Below are positions 25,320 through 34,390 of a stretch of DNA of 64,000 nucleotides, piece by piece; the first letter of the stretch is position 1; every line of letters starts with the position of its first letter. The stretch is from Herbidospora daliensis (GTDB lineage Bacteria > Actinomycetota > Actinomycetes > Streptosporangiales > Streptosporangiaceae). The position numbers and the translations under genes are program-made. The notes under the pieces were generated by a model. It was given only the letters and a program-made list of their open reading frames with translations. It did no database searches and was not told the DNA's origin. Location: positions 1,171,691 to 1,235,690 of the forward strand of contig NZ_BBXF01000001.1 of NCBI RefSeq assembly GCF_001570585.1, in the 5' to 3' direction.

Positions 25320-25994
25320 TCAGGTCGTGGCGCGTTGGGCCGTGAGCTGGTCGAGGTTCCAGATGGTGATCTCGTACTGGTCGACCGCGCCCTCCCACAT
25401 CGCGACGACCGCCTCGTTCAGCGCCTGCGGGCAATAAGCCAGGTCGTCGGACGTCGTATCGGAGAACGCCTCCAGGTGCGCCAGCACCGCCCGCTCGTCG
25501 GGCTCCTCCGACGGCGGGATCAGGCTCTGCGGTGAGTCGCCGACGGCGGTCGCGGCCCTGAGCGCGCCCAGGAGGGTGCCGTCGGAGGCGATGCGGGCCT
25601 GCCACAACTGCCAGCCGGGCTCACCGGGATGTCCGTCGAGCAGCATGGCGAGGTCGCGGCCCCGCACGATCCCCGGCTTGGCGAAGACCGACACCGACGC
25701 CACGAGGCCGTCGGCGAACTCGGCCGGGTCGACCTCGAACAGCGACTCGCTTGCGTCGAAGACCAGGTCGGCGTAGCCGTCGAGCAGGATCAGGACCTCG
25801 GGATGGCGCACCGTCTCCTGTCCCGAGAGCGCCTCGCGGCGCACCCAGCCGGGGTGGCGGTCGAGGCCGGTCTCGTAGAGCCAGTTGCCGCCGTAGAACG
25901 CCCCGTAGGTCGCGGTGGGGTCGTGGTCGGCGAGCGGGCGGCCGAGCAGCTGCCCGAAGGCGTGCGTCAGCGCGGATTCCCAAGCGGAGGACAC
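25320..25994 (-). CDS. Hypothetical cytoplasmic protein, 224 residues
   Basis: A well-formed reading frame from GTG 25994 with codon use like its neighbours. There is no signal peptide or membrane segment. It is acidic, with several Trp residues (PGWQLWQARI, WEGAVDQYEITIWNLDQL) and a long helical C-terminus. I do not recognise a family; a SUKH-like or immunity-type role would be a guess. It lies between the toxin-antitoxin remnant and a MmcQ/YjbR gene and is transcribed away from the former. Confidence 0.6.
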   Translation of the reverse strand: MSSAWESALTHAFGQLLGRPLADHDPTATYGAFYGGNWLYETGLDRHPGWVRREALSGQETVRHPEVLILLDGYADLVFDASESLFEVDPAEFADGLVASVSVFAKPGIVRGRDLAMLLDGHPGEPGWQLWQARIASDGTLLGALRAATAVGDSPQSLIPPSEEPDERAVLAHLEAFSDTTSDDLAYCPQALNEAVVAMWEGAVDQYEITIWNLDQLTAQRATT

Positions 25995-26120
25995 GGTTTG
26001 CGGTTCCTGTTCGTCGTCGCGGAGGCGGTCGTCAATGGGTGAGAAGCAGATGCCGTGGACAGGCCGACCACTTACGGCCGGCCCGCCGTCGCCGCCCCAG
26101 GTGCACTGCCGTGCGCCCTT

Positions 26121-26489
26121 TCAGGTCGAGGGGTAGAGCTGCGGCCACAACACGATCTCATGACTCTCGACCAGGGTCTTCGGGGCCGTCATGCACCACG
26201 CCTCGGTCACCAGTTCGAACAGCTCGTCGGCCTCGATGCGGTCGAGGTGGACCACCACCCAGCCCGTCGACTCGGTCGTGAACTGCACCTCGAAGACGTC
26301 GGGGCGCTCCGCCACCAGGGCCCGCTGTTCTTCGATGGTCGACTTGAGGCCGACCGTCTGAGTGCGTTCCCACAGGTAGCCGAAGCCCTTGCCGCGCACC
26401 TTCAGCGCCACCCAGTCGCCGCCGAAGCCCTGTTTCACCTCGGGCAGATGGTCAAGCATCTTGAGGAACTCGTCCACGCTCACCGCCAT
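26121..26489 (-). CDS. MmcQ/YjbR family protein
   Basis: 122 residues with the MmcQ/YjbR fold pattern: an N-terminal helix with LDHLPEVKQG, strands with WVALKVRGKGFGYLWE, then GWVVVHLDRIEADELFELVTEAW near the end. Family members have a CyaY-like or DNA-binding fold and no agreed function. The ATG is preceded by a G-rich stretch. The gene stands alone between two other minus-strand genes. Confidence 0.85.
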   Translation of the reverse strand: MAVSVDEFLKMLDHLPEVKQGFGGDWVALKVRGKGFGYLWERTQTVGLKSTIEEQRALVAERPDVFEVQFTTESTGWVVVHLDRIEADELFELVTEAWCMTAPKTLVESHEIVLWPQLYPST

Positions 26490-26522
26490 GCCCCCTAGGG
26501 CTACCAGACCCCACCGACATTT

Positions 26523-26933
26523 TCAGCCGTCGAGCAGGCCCAGCAGGTCGGACAACTGCCGGCGCTGTTCGTCCGAAAGTACCGAGAAGACCTCCGCCGC
26601 GGCCTCGCGCCGGGCCACGCGGGCCCGTTCGTGGACGGCCAGCCCGGCGGGGGTGACCGAGACGAGGGTGGAGCGGCGGTTGGTGGGGTCGACGGTGCGG
26701 GCGACGTAGCCCGACGACTCCAGGGCGTCCACGACCGAGGTCAGGGAGCGGGGGACGATGCCGAGCAGTTCGGCGAGGCGGGCCATGCGCAGGGGCTCGC
26801 CCGCGGAGACCAGAGCGCGCAGGGCGCGCGACTGGCCCGGGTTGACGCCCAGAGGTTCGAGGCGTTCCCGGTATCCGCGCCGGATGCGGTGGTCGACCCG
26901 GTGGACCAGCTCGAACAGTTCTCCGTCGGACAA
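26523..26933 (-). CDS. MarR family transcriptional regulator
   Basis: About 136 residues from TTG 26933. Longer in-frame starts would overlap the divergent ABC gene and its start, so the TTG is preferred. The winged helix (RMARLAELLGIVPRSLTSVVDALESSGYVAR) with the RRSTLVSVT wing is typical of MarR. It is divergent from the ABC exporter with about 50 bases between, the usual layout for a repressor of a multidrug exporter released by the drug. Confidence 0.88.
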   Translation of the reverse strand: MSDGELFELVHRVDHRIRRGYRERLEPLGVNPGQSRALRALVSAGEPLRMARLAELLGIVPRSLTSVVDALESSGYVARTVDPTNRRSTLVSVTPAGLAVHERARVARREAAAEVFSVLSDEQRRQLSDLLGLLDG

Positions 26934-26985
26934 AGCACTCGCCTCATGGAATGAATGTGAGCTAACCTCCGTTTGAGTGTACATC

Positions 26986-28734
26986 ATGGACAATGAACCC
27001 CGAGCGCCCTTGAGGCGCGTCATCCGCCTTTTCACGCCCTACCGCCGCAAGCTGGGCGCGGTCGGGCTGCTGATCGTGTTGTCGTCGGTGGTGTCGCTGG
27101 CCTCGCCGTTCCTGTTGCGGGAGATCCTCGACGTCGCCCTGCCTGAGCGCGACGCCCGGCTGCTGTCGATGCTGGCTCTCGGCATGATCGCCATCGCCGT
27201 GACGACCAGCGTGCTCGACGTGCTGCAGACGTTCATCTCGACGACGGTCGGCCAGCGGGTCATGCACGACCTGCGCAAGTCCGTCTACAACCACCTCCAG
27301 CGCATGTCGCTGGCCTTCTTCACCCGGACCAAGACCGGTGAGGTGCAGTCGCGGATCGCCAACGACATCGGGGCCATGCAGGCCGTCGTGACGACCACCG
27401 CGACCTCGTTCATCTCCTACCTGACCTCGGTGATCGCGACGATCGCGGCCATGGTGGCGCTCGACTGGCGGCTCACGCTGATCTCCCTCGGGCTGCTGCC
27501 GGTGTTCGTGTGGATCAGCCGGAAGGTCGGCAAGGAGCGGCGGCGGATCACCACGCAGCGCCAGGTCACGATGGCGTCGATGGCCTCGATGGTGCAGGAG
27601 TCGTTGTCGATCAGCGGGATCCTGCTGGGGCGCACGATGGGGCGTACCGGAACCCTCACCGAACGGTTCGCGGCCTCCTCCGACGACCTCGCCGATCTGG
27701 AGGTCCGGTCGTCGATGGCGGGGCGGTGGCGGCAGTCGTCGATCCAGATCGTGATGGCGGCCATGCCGGCGGTGATCTACTGGGCCGTCGGGTGGACGGG
27801 CGCGGTGTCGGTCGGCACGCTGGTGGCGTTCACCACCCTGCAGACCTCGATGTTCCGGCCGTCGGTGCAGCTGCTGCACCTCGGGGTCGAGGTGCAGAGC
27901 TCGATGTCGCTGTTCGGGCGGATCTTCGAGTACCTCGACCTGAAGGTCGACATCCACCCCGGCGACCGGGTGCTCGACCGGGTCAAGGGCGACGTGCGGT
28001 TCGAGGACGTCGACTTCTCCTACGGCTCGGCCCCCACCCTCACCGGCATCGACGTCGCCGTGCCGCCCGGCAGCCGCCTGGCGATCGTGGGCGAGACCGG
28101 ATCGGGCAAGACCACCCTCAGCTACCTGCTCCCCCGCCTCTACGACGTCACCGGCGGCCGGGTCACCATCGACGGCGTCGACGTGCGGGATCTGACGTTC
28201 GAGTCGCTGGCCGAGACGGTCGGCGTGGTCTCCCAGGAGACCTACCTCTTCCACGCCTCGGTGGCCGACAACCTGCGCTTCGCCAAGCCCGGCGCCACCG
28301 ACGAGGAACTGCACGCCGCGGCCCGCGCGGCCCGCATCCACGACCACCTGATGTCGCTGCCCGAGGGTTACGACACCCTGGTCGGCGAGCGCGGCTACCG
28401 CTTCTCCGGCGGCGAGAAGCAGCGCCTGGCCATCGCCCGCACCCTGCTGCGCAACCCCCCGGTGCTGATCCTCGACGAGGCCACCAGCTCCCTCGACACC
28501 CAGACCGAGAGGGCCGTCCAGGAGGCCCTGGACGAACTGGCCGCAGGCCGCACCACCCTGACGATCGCCCACCGGTTGTCCACGGTCCGCGACGCCGACC
28601 AGATCATCGTCCTGGACGCCGGCCGCATCGTCGAGCGCGGCACCCACGACGAGCTGCTCGTCCTGGGCGGCCACTACGCGGCGCTGGTCGACCGCGACGA
28701 GCTCAGACTGACAACGACTGAAGCGGCAGGCTGA
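26986..28734 (+). CDS. ABC multidrug/lipid exporter, fused permease and ATPase
   Basis: 582 residues from ATG 26986 (GTG 26977 is in frame). Six membrane helices lie in the first 310 residues. The nucleotide-binding domain has Walker A GETGSGKTT, signature FSGGEKQRLAIARTLL and Walker B VLILDEATSSLD. It is a half-transporter of the MsbA/LmrA type that would act as a homodimer in the membrane. The paired MarR gene suggests drug-inducible efflux. Its 3' end overlaps the convergent DUF6518 gene by 32 bases. Confidence 0.92.
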   Translation: MDNEPRAPLRRVIRLFTPYRRKLGAVGLLIVLSSVVSLASPFLLREILDVALPERDARLLSMLALGMIAIAVTTSVLDVLQTFISTTVGQRVMHDLRKSVYNHLQRMSLAFFTRTKTGEVQSRIANDIGAMQAVVTTTATSFISYLTSVIATIAAMVALDWRLTLISLGLLPVFVWISRKVGKERRRITTQRQVTMASMASMVQESLSISGILLGRTMGRTGTLTERFAASSDDLADLEVRSSMAGRWRQSSIQIVMAAMPAVIYWAVGWTGAVSVGTLVAFTTLQTSMFRPSVQLLHLGVEVQSSMSLFGRIFEYLDLKVDIHPGDRVLDRVKGDVRFEDVDFSYGSAPTLTGIDVAVPPGSRLAIVGETGSGKTTLSYLLPRLYDVTGGRVTIDGVDVRDLTFESLAETVGVVSQETYLFHASVADNLRFAKPGATDEELHAAARAARIHDHLMSLPEGYDTLVGERGYRFSGGEKQRLAIARTLLRNPPVLILDEATSSLDTQTERAVQEALDELAAGRTTLTIAHRLSTVRDADQIIVLDAGRIVERGTHDELLVLGGHYAALVDRDELRLTTTEAAG

Positions 28735-29305
28735 TCACCAGATAGGCGAGCCCGGCCAGCGGCGCCGCCGCGAGCAGCGTCAGCCCCCTCTCCCGCAGCG
28801 TGCGGGCCAGCAGCGGCACGAGCAGGAACACCGCCAGGCAGGCCCAGGCCTGCGGGAAGTACTCCAGGACGAACGCGTAGTAGACGCCCTCCATCCCGAA
28901 GACCCCTGCCAGCGCGGCGAGCCCGGCGACCCGCCGCCACCGCGCCGTCCCGCGCCGCCACCACAGCCCCGCGACCCCGAACACCGGCCCGGCGACGCAC
29001 GCGACGACCACCCAGACCAGCGCCCAGGAGAAGTCCCCCATGACGTCGCGGACGAACGTGGCATAGGCGTAGTACCCGACGACGAGCCCCAGCTCGGCGG
29101 CGAGCCCCGCGAGGACCGCCCGCAGCAGGGCGGAGCGGCCGGGCGGCGCCAGTGCGCCCGCCACGAACGCCGCCACCGACCACACCGCGCCCGAGTTGGC
29201 GATCTGGTTCCAGGCCCCCGGGAGCCGGCCCTGCGCCAGGTTGGTCAGCACCCCGAGGGCGAGCCCGGCCCCCAGGGCGATCGCCGTCGACTTCCAGTTC
29301 TTCAT
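28703..29305 (-). CDS. DUF6518-like integral membrane protein
   Basis: 200 residues, strongly hydrophobic, with about six membrane segments and short loops. It begins MKNWKSTAIALGAGLALGVLT and includes NQIANSGAVWSVAAFVAG, a pattern I associate with small DUF6518 membrane proteins of actinobacteria. Function is unknown. ATG 29305 fits a normal membrane start. Confidence 0.75.
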   Translation of the reverse strand: MKNWKSTAIALGAGLALGVLTNLAQGRLPGAWNQIANSGAVWSVAAFVAGALAPPGRSALLRAVLAGLAAELGLVVGYYAYATFVRDVMGDFSWALVWVVVACVAGPVFGVAGLWWRRGTARWRRVAGLAALAGVFGMEGVYYAFVLEYFPQAWACLAVFLLVPLLARTLRERGLTLLAAAPLAGLAYLVISLPLQSLSV

Positions 29306-29357
29306 TAGGCCCCCCTTGCCAGGCCGGAACTGTAGCGAAAGCGCCCGGACATCTGCT

Positions 29358-29389
29358 CATTTGAGTCTGCAAATGGGATAATTCGGCTG
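29358..29389 (+). promoter_or_regulatory. Leaderless promoter with inverted repeat
   Basis: CATTTG (29358-29363), six bases, CAAATG (29370-29375) is a perfect dyad just upstream of GATAAT (29377-29382). The -10 is seven bases from the GTG start at 29390, so the transcript probably begins at the start codon. The dyad may be an operator. Confidence 0.55.
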
Positions 29390-30049
29390 GTGAAGTTACG
29401 ACACGCGCTAGTCGTCCGAGGCGGCTGGGAGGGCCATGAGCCCGTCGCCGCCACCGATCTCTTCCTCCCCCACCTCACCCAAGAGGGCTTCTCCCTCACG
29501 GTCGAGGACTCCCCCGCCCCCTACGCCGACCCCGATTTCATGGCGGGGGTCGATCTGGTCGTCCAGTGCTTCACGATGGGCACGATCACCCGCGAGCAGA
29601 GCACCGGACTGTCGCAAGCGGTCGCGGCGGGCACCGGGTTCGCGGGGTGGCACGGCGGCGTCGTAGACGCCTTCCGCGCCGAGCCCGACTACCTCCACCT
29701 GACCGGCGGGCAGTTCGCCTGCCACCCCGAGGCGGGCGGCGAGACCTTCGTGCCCCACCGGATCGAGATCACCGACCCCGGCCACCCGATCACCAAGGGG
29801 ATCGCCGACTTCGACCTGGTCACCGAGCAGTACTGGGTGCTGACCGACCCGTACAGCACCGTGCTCGCCACCACCACCCACGCCGCGCAGGGGCCGTGGA
29901 GGCGGCCGGTCACGGTGCCGGCCGTGTGGACCCGCGAGTGGGGCGAGGGCCGCGTCTTCGTCGCCACGCCGGGCCACGACGTGGCCACCCTCGAGAACCC
30001 GAGCGTGCGGACGATCGTCGAAAGGGGTCTCGCATGGGCGAGCCGGTGA
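29390..30049 (+). CDS. ThuA-like domain protein
   Basis: 219 residues with the class I glutamine-amidotransferase-like ThuA fold: VVRGGWEGHEP at the N-terminus, then GTGFAGWHGGVVDAF and GEGRVFVATPGHDV. ThuA proteins act in trehalose and other sugar catabolism with oxidoreductases. It overlaps the start of the adjoining Gfo/Idh/MocA gene by 16 bases, a common pairing. No classical catalytic Cys is visible at the nucleophile elbow, so a non-amidotransferase role is likely. Confidence 0.88.
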   Translation: MKLRHALVVRGGWEGHEPVAATDLFLPHLTQEGFSLTVEDSPAPYADPDFMAGVDLVVQCFTMGTITREQSTGLSQAVAAGTGFAGWHGGVVDAFRAEPDYLHLTGGQFACHPEAGGETFVPHRIEITDPGHPITKGIADFDLVTEQYWVLTDPYSTVLATTTHAAQGPWRRPVTVPAVWTREWGEGRVFVATPGHDVATLENPSVRTIVERGLAWASR

Positions 30050-31095
30050 AGGTCGGGATCGTCGGCTGCGGCAAGATCTCCGAGCAGTACACCGAGACCC
30101 TCACGAAGCTGCCGGGTCTGGTCCTGTACGCCGTCGCGGACCTCGACCCCGCCCGCGCCCTGGCCACCGCCACCGAAACGGGCGCGACGTCGATGGGCGT
30201 CGACGACCTGGTCGACGCCTGCGACCTGGTCGTCAACCTGACCATCCCGGCCGCGCACACCGAGATCGCGCTGCGGGCCATCGCGGGCGGCAAGGACGTC
30301 TACGGCGAGAAGCCCCTCGCCGCGACCCTCGACGAGGCCAAGACGATCATGGCCAAGGGCGCCGGGGTGAAGGTCGGCTGCGCCCCCGACACCGTCCTCG
30401 GCACCGGCTTCCAGACCGCCCGCCACCACCTCGACGCCGGGCTCGTCGGCCGCCCGGCGGCGGCCGTGGCGACCATGGTCACCGGGGGCCCCGAGCCGTG
30501 GCACCCCGACCCCGACTTCTACTACCGGCCGGGCGGCGGCCCGCTGCTCGACATGGGCCCCTACTACGTGACGGCCCTGGTGACGCTGCTCGGCCCGGTC
30601 GTGTCGGCGATCGGCTCGGCCAGCCGCATCCGGGACGAACGGGTCATCGGCAGCGGCTACCGGCAGGGGGAACGGCTGCCGGTCAGCACCGACACGCACG
30701 TCACCGGGGTGCTCACGCACGCCTCCGGCGCCCTGTCGACGCTGATCATGTCGTTCGACGGGGTGACCTCCCGCGCGCCCAACATCGAGGTGCACGGCGA
30801 GCTCGGCACGATGATCGTCCCGGACCCCAACCGGTTCGACGGCGAGGTGCTGATCCACCGGCCCGCCGGGGCGTGGGAGACGCTCCCGGTCGCCGCCGGC
30901 TACCGGGACGCCGGCCGCGGCGTCGGCGTGTACGACATGGTCACCGCCCCCCGCCCGCGCGCCTCCGGAGAGGTGGCCCTGCACGTGCTCGACGTGATGG
31001 AGTCGCTGCTCCGGTCGGCCGTCACCGGACGGGCGGAGACGGTCGAGAGCACCTGCGAGCGGCCCGATCCGGTGCCGCTTCAGTCTCTCGTGTGA
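30034..31095 (+). CDS. Gfo/Idh/MocA family oxidoreductase
   Basis: 353 residues. The N-terminal Rossmann motif GIVGCGKISEQY and the EKPLA motif around 90 are diagnostic of this NAD(P)-dependent family, whose members oxidise or reduce cyclic sugars and inositols. The C-terminal beta-sheet domain supplies the substrate site (GGGPLLDMGPYYV). It is coupled to the ThuA gene and ends in a 16-base convergent overlap with the response regulator gene. The sugar is unknown. Confidence 0.9.
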   Translation: MGEPVKVGIVGCGKISEQYTETLTKLPGLVLYAVADLDPARALATATETGATSMGVDDLVDACDLVVNLTIPAAHTEIALRAIAGGKDVYGEKPLAATLDEAKTIMAKGAGVKVGCAPDTVLGTGFQTARHHLDAGLVGRPAAAVATMVTGGPEPWHPDPDFYYRPGGGPLLDMGPYYVTALVTLLGPVVSAIGSASRIRDERVIGSGYRQGERLPVSTDTHVTGVLTHASGALSTLIMSFDGVTSRAPNIEVHGELGTMIVPDPNRFDGEVLIHRPAGAWETLPVAAGYRDAGRGVGVYDMVTAPRPRASGEVALHVLDVMESLLRSAVTGRAETVESTCERPDPVPLQSLV

Positions 31096-31766
31096 TGGTC
31101 GGCGGCGAGTGACTGGTATTCGATGATGTCGTCGGCCGTGATCAGGCCGTCTTGGATGGCGCGGGCCAGCAGGGTCGTCTTGGTCGGGGCGGCCCTGCCG
31201 GTGCTGGCGTACTTCACCCGGGCGCGTTCGATGTACTGTTTCACGGTCGCCTCGGAGATGCCCATGCGGAGCGCGACCGACTGCTTGTTCATGCCCTGGA
31301 ACCACAGCAGCAGCGCCTCGCGCTCCCGCGCCGACAACATCGGCCGGGACGTCTGCCCGTCGGCCGCCACCAGCGCCCCGGCCATCACCGGCGGGACGTA
31401 GGGCCGGTCGCGGGCGACGGCCACGATCGTGTCGACGCAGTGCTCCTTGGTCTCGTTCTTGGCGATGAACGTCGAGGCGCCCGCCTGGAGCACGGCCATC
31501 ACGGTCGCGTCGTCCTCGTGCACCGAGTAGACGACCACCCGCCGCCCGGCCGCGACCAGCTCGGGGATGCGCGGCAGCGAGTTGACGCCGTTGTCGAGCT
31601 CCAGGTCGAGCAGCAGCACGTCGGCGTGCGCGCCCGCGCCGTCGAGGACGGAGTCGACCGTGTTGCCGCTGGCCACGATCTCGACCCGTCTCCCGGGGTC
31701 GGCGGCCACCCACGACCGGATGCCCTCCAGCACGACCGGGGTGTCCTCCACCACGGCGAGGGTCAC
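31080..31766 (-). CDS. NarL/LuxR family response regulator
   Basis: 228 residues from GTG 31766, overlapping the stop of the kinase-like gene by four bases; GTG 31793 is also in frame. The receiver domain has acidic residues in AVVEDTPVV and the phosphoacceptor in LLLDLELDN. The C-terminal helix-turn-helix is LuxR-type (LSAREREALLLWFQGMNKQS). It is the output of the three-gene system with the two membrane sensors upstream. No target is evident. Confidence 0.88.
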   Translation of the reverse strand: MTLAVVEDTPVVLEGIRSWVAADPGRRVEIVASGNTVDSVLDGAGAHADVLLLDLELDNGVNSLPRIPELVAAGRRVVVYSVHEDDATVMAVLQAGASTFIAKNETKEHCVDTIVAVARDRPYVPPVMAGALVAADGQTSRPMLSAREREALLLWFQGMNKQSVALRMGISEATVKQYIERARVKYASTGRAAPTKTTLLARAIQDGLITADDIIEYQSLAADHHTRD

Positions 31767-32878
31767 GGGGCGGTCCAGCGGCTCTCTATCCACAGTTGGC
31801 TTCCTCCGTTCTCGGCTTCGACGCGGGTGGCGACGTTGGCGGCGCGCGACCCGTCGGCCGAGGGCAGCGACGGGGCGTCGGTCAGCACGCTGACGATGAC
31901 CTCGCGCGGGGTCGCGACGAGGGTGACCCTGGCCTGGCGGCGGGCCCGCGCCATGCCCTCGATGGGGGCCTCGACGAGCGCGCGGCGCACCTCCAGCGGC
32001 AGCGGCGGCACCGTGCCTGCGGTCAGGAAGAGCACCACGACGCCGCGCCGTTCGACGTCGAACGCGCAGGCCCGCAGGGTGTGCAGGAGCGGGTCGGGGG
32101 CGTCGTCGGTCTCGGCGATCAGGCGGCGTAATCGGGCCGCGCCGACGGCGCTCTCGTGCCGGACGTCGGGGTCGGCCGGGTCGGCTCCCCCGGCGAGCAG
32201 GTTCAGCACCGGCGCGACGGCCGAGCGCACCTCGGCGTAGCGGGCCAGCCGGTCGGCGTGGACCTGGTCGGCGGCCTTCCTGGCGGCCTCGGCCCCGGCG
32301 GTCCGGTTGGAGTTCTCCACCGCCCACCGGGCGGCCAGGTCGAGGGCGTGGCCCCCGGCGCTCGCGCCCGCCTGGAGGGTGATCGCGCCGACGCTGACGA
32401 CGAGGAACTTGCTCAGCGACCGGGGGTCGAGGGTGCCGGCCAGCGCCAGCCCGGCGAGCGTGACGACCACGTTGGCCAGCAGGAACAGGCTCAGGTCGCG
32501 CAACCAGGTCGGCCGGTCCCAGAACAGGACCATGGCCAGCCAGCCGACCGAGCCCCACCCCCAGTCGGCGGCGTTGACGACGTCGCCCGGCTCGCAGGCG
32601 GCCATCACCATCGCCGAGACCGCCAGCGCGCCGGCCGCGTAGGGCCAGACGGTGAAGCGGAGCGGCAGCTCGCGCAGCAGGGCGACGGCGGCGACCACGG
32701 CGATGGCGGCGTAGAGCACCCAGGCGAGCCCGGCCAGCCACGGGAACCGGTAGTCCTCCCACGTGCCGACGGTGCCGACGAGGTCGAAGCCGAGATGCCA
32801 GGCGGCCACGATCGAGACGGCGGCCCGGCGCGCCCCCAGGCTGTAGTTGCGGCGGACGCTCGTCTCCGAGGCGGTCAC
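31763..32878 (-). CDS. Membrane protein with degenerate histidine-kinase-like cytoplasmic part
   Basis: 371 residues from GTG 32878 (GTGA overlap with the gene before). About six membrane segments (residues 20-190) are followed by a helical region resembling a dimerisation module. The C-terminal domain has strands like a GHKL ATPase (LEVRRALVEAPIEGMARARR, VIVSVLTD) but lacks a recognisable N-box Asn and the glycine-rich G boxes. It is probably a catalytically dead partner that forms heteromers with, or titrates, the intact kinase encoded just upstream. Confidence 0.7.
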   Translation of the reverse strand: MTASETSVRRNYSLGARRAAVSIVAAWHLGFDLVGTVGTWEDYRFPWLAGLAWVLYAAIAVVAAVALLRELPLRFTVWPYAAGALAVSAMVMAACEPGDVVNAADWGWGSVGWLAMVLFWDRPTWLRDLSLFLLANVVVTLAGLALAGTLDPRSLSKFLVVSVGAITLQAGASAGGHALDLAARWAVENSNRTAGAEAARKAADQVHADRLARYAEVRSAVAPVLNLLAGGADPADPDVRHESAVGAARLRRLIAETDDAPDPLLHTLRACAFDVERRGVVVLFLTAGTVPPLPLEVRRALVEAPIEGMARARRQARVTLVATPREVIVSVLTDAPSLPSADGSRAANVATRVEAENGGSQLWIESRWTAP

Positions 32879-34011
32879 GGCGTCCACCTGAGAGTGATCT
32901 TGGTGCCCTGGGGGCCCGACTCGACCACGCCCCGGCCGCCGACCATCTCGATGCGGGCCAGGATCGACACCCGCAGGCCGTAGCGGTGGTCGGGCACGCG
33001 GGCCACGTCGAAGCCCAGGCCCCGGTCGCGCACCTCGACGACGACCGCGCCGTCGTCGGCCACGGTCAGCACCACGGCGGCGACGGTGACGTTGGCGTGC
33101 CGCACCACGTTCGCGAGCGCCTCGGCGACCGCTTCGAGGAACGCCTCGGCGACCTCCCACGGCACCGACACCGGCGTCAGCCGGGTGTGGATGGTCAGCC
33201 CCGACCGGGCCGCCCCGGCGGCCAGCCGCTCGTGCAGCGGCACGTGGTCGGGCCCGGTGCCGCCGCCCTGCGACATGCGGTCGAGGTCGGCCAGGTGGCG
33301 GGCGGCGGTCTCGCGCAGCATGGGCGAGGTCGCGCCGATGCCGCCCGCGCCGATCATCATGAGGGTGGCGAGCACGCTGCCGTGCATGCGGCTGTTCTGG
33401 GCGCGTTCGTCGCGGCGGCGTTCGCGTTCGACGGTGGCCTTCTCCTCGGCCTCGCGGGCCGCCGCGAGCTCGCCGTCGGCGTTCGCCGCGCCCCTGCGGA
33501 GCAGGCTCATCAGCACGGCCGTCGCGCCGACCTGGAGCACGTGGATGCCGGCCACCGCGAACGAGCCCGAGCCGTAGAGGTGGGCGACGACCACCACGAG
33601 CCCGGCCGGGACCGCCGGACCGGCCCGCCAGGCCAGGTTGACCGCCACGATCGTCATGGTCACCAGCCCGCCGACCCAGCTGGCGCTGTCGCCGATGAGG
33701 GTGCGCGCGACGAGTTCGCGCTGGAAGACGCACAGGGCCGAGGTGATGAGCACCTCGACGGTGATCACCCAGGGCAGCAGCCCGTAGGCCCAGCCCGCCC
33801 AGGTGAAGAAGACGCTCCAGCACAACAGCCCGGCCACGACCGGGACCAGCACGGTGGGGTCGACCGGCGGGGCGAGCCCGAGGAGTGCGGCGGTGGCCGC
33901 GACGACCCCCGCGACGCCCCGCATGACGGCTCCGCAGCGGGCGGTCACCCGGTCGAGCGCGGCGGTCGCGGGCATGCGCCCACCCGCGTCGAGCCGTACA
34001 CCCAATGCCAT
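32875..34011 (-). CDS. Sensor histidine kinase (NarX-like HATPase_c)
   Basis: 378 residues from ATG 34011; GTG 34023 is an alternative. About six membrane segments are followed by a coiled linker (AREAEEKATVERERRRDERA). The GHKL ATPase has the N-box AVAEALANVVRHAN, the DRGLGFD motif and GLRVSILARIEMVGG. The usual phosphoacceptor region is atypical (RRDERAQNSRMHGSVLATL: the His of MHGSV takes that place). With the neighbouring pseudokinase and the LuxR-type regulator it makes a three-component system. Confidence 0.8.
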   Translation of the reverse strand: MALGVRLDAGGRMPATAALDRVTARCGAVMRGVAGVVAATAALLGLAPPVDPTVLVPVVAGLLCWSVFFTWAGWAYGLLPWVITVEVLITSALCVFQRELVARTLIGDSASWVGGLVTMTIVAVNLAWRAGPAVPAGLVVVVAHLYGSGSFAVAGIHVLQVGATAVLMSLLRRGAANADGELAAAREAEEKATVERERRRDERAQNSRMHGSVLATLMMIGAGGIGATSPMLRETAARHLADLDRMSQGGGTGPDHVPLHERLAAGAARSGLTIHTRLTPVSVPWEVAEAFLEAVAEALANVVRHANVTVAAVVLTVADDGAVVVEVRDRGLGFDVARVPDHRYGLRVSILARIEMVGGRGVVESGPQGTKITLRWTP

Positions 34012-34161
34012 CAGACGCCTCACTCGGAAGGCCGGATCATGACCGCGCCCTGAGAGTGTAGAGCCGTTTGTATGGTTGTCGGCCGAACGGCCGTCATAGG
34101 TACGCGTCTGTAACCCGGTCTAATTGAGACGATATTCGTCACGGGTGGAGGGCCGGGCAAC

Positions 34162-34377
34162 ATGCAGTACGCGACGGAGAGCGAGATCCGCTCGACGATC
34201 ACCTCGGCACGGGTCACGGATCCGGGGATCGCGATCCAGTTCGACGACCGGGTGAGCCGCGGCGACCTGACCGCCCTGGTCAGCCTGATCGCCAGCATCG
34301 TCCGGCTGTTCCTGGGCCTGGCCAAGAAGATCGACGACGAGACCGCTTCACGGGTGGCGCGCTCCTACCTGGCCTGA
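34162..34377 (+). CDS. Small hypothetical protein, 71 residues
   Basis: ATG 34162 has GGAGGG at good spacing. The protein is half polar, half hydrophobic: DLTALVSLIASIVRLFLGLAKKIDD could be an amphipathic or membrane-associated helix. It lies between the two-component genes and the HSL-type hydrolase, with 13 bases to the latter. No family recognised. Confidence 0.6.
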   Translation: MQYATESEIRSTITSARVTDPGIAIQFDDRVSRGDLTALVSLIASIVRLFLGLAKKIDDETASRVARSYLA

Positions 34378-34390
34378 TACGCATGGGTTC

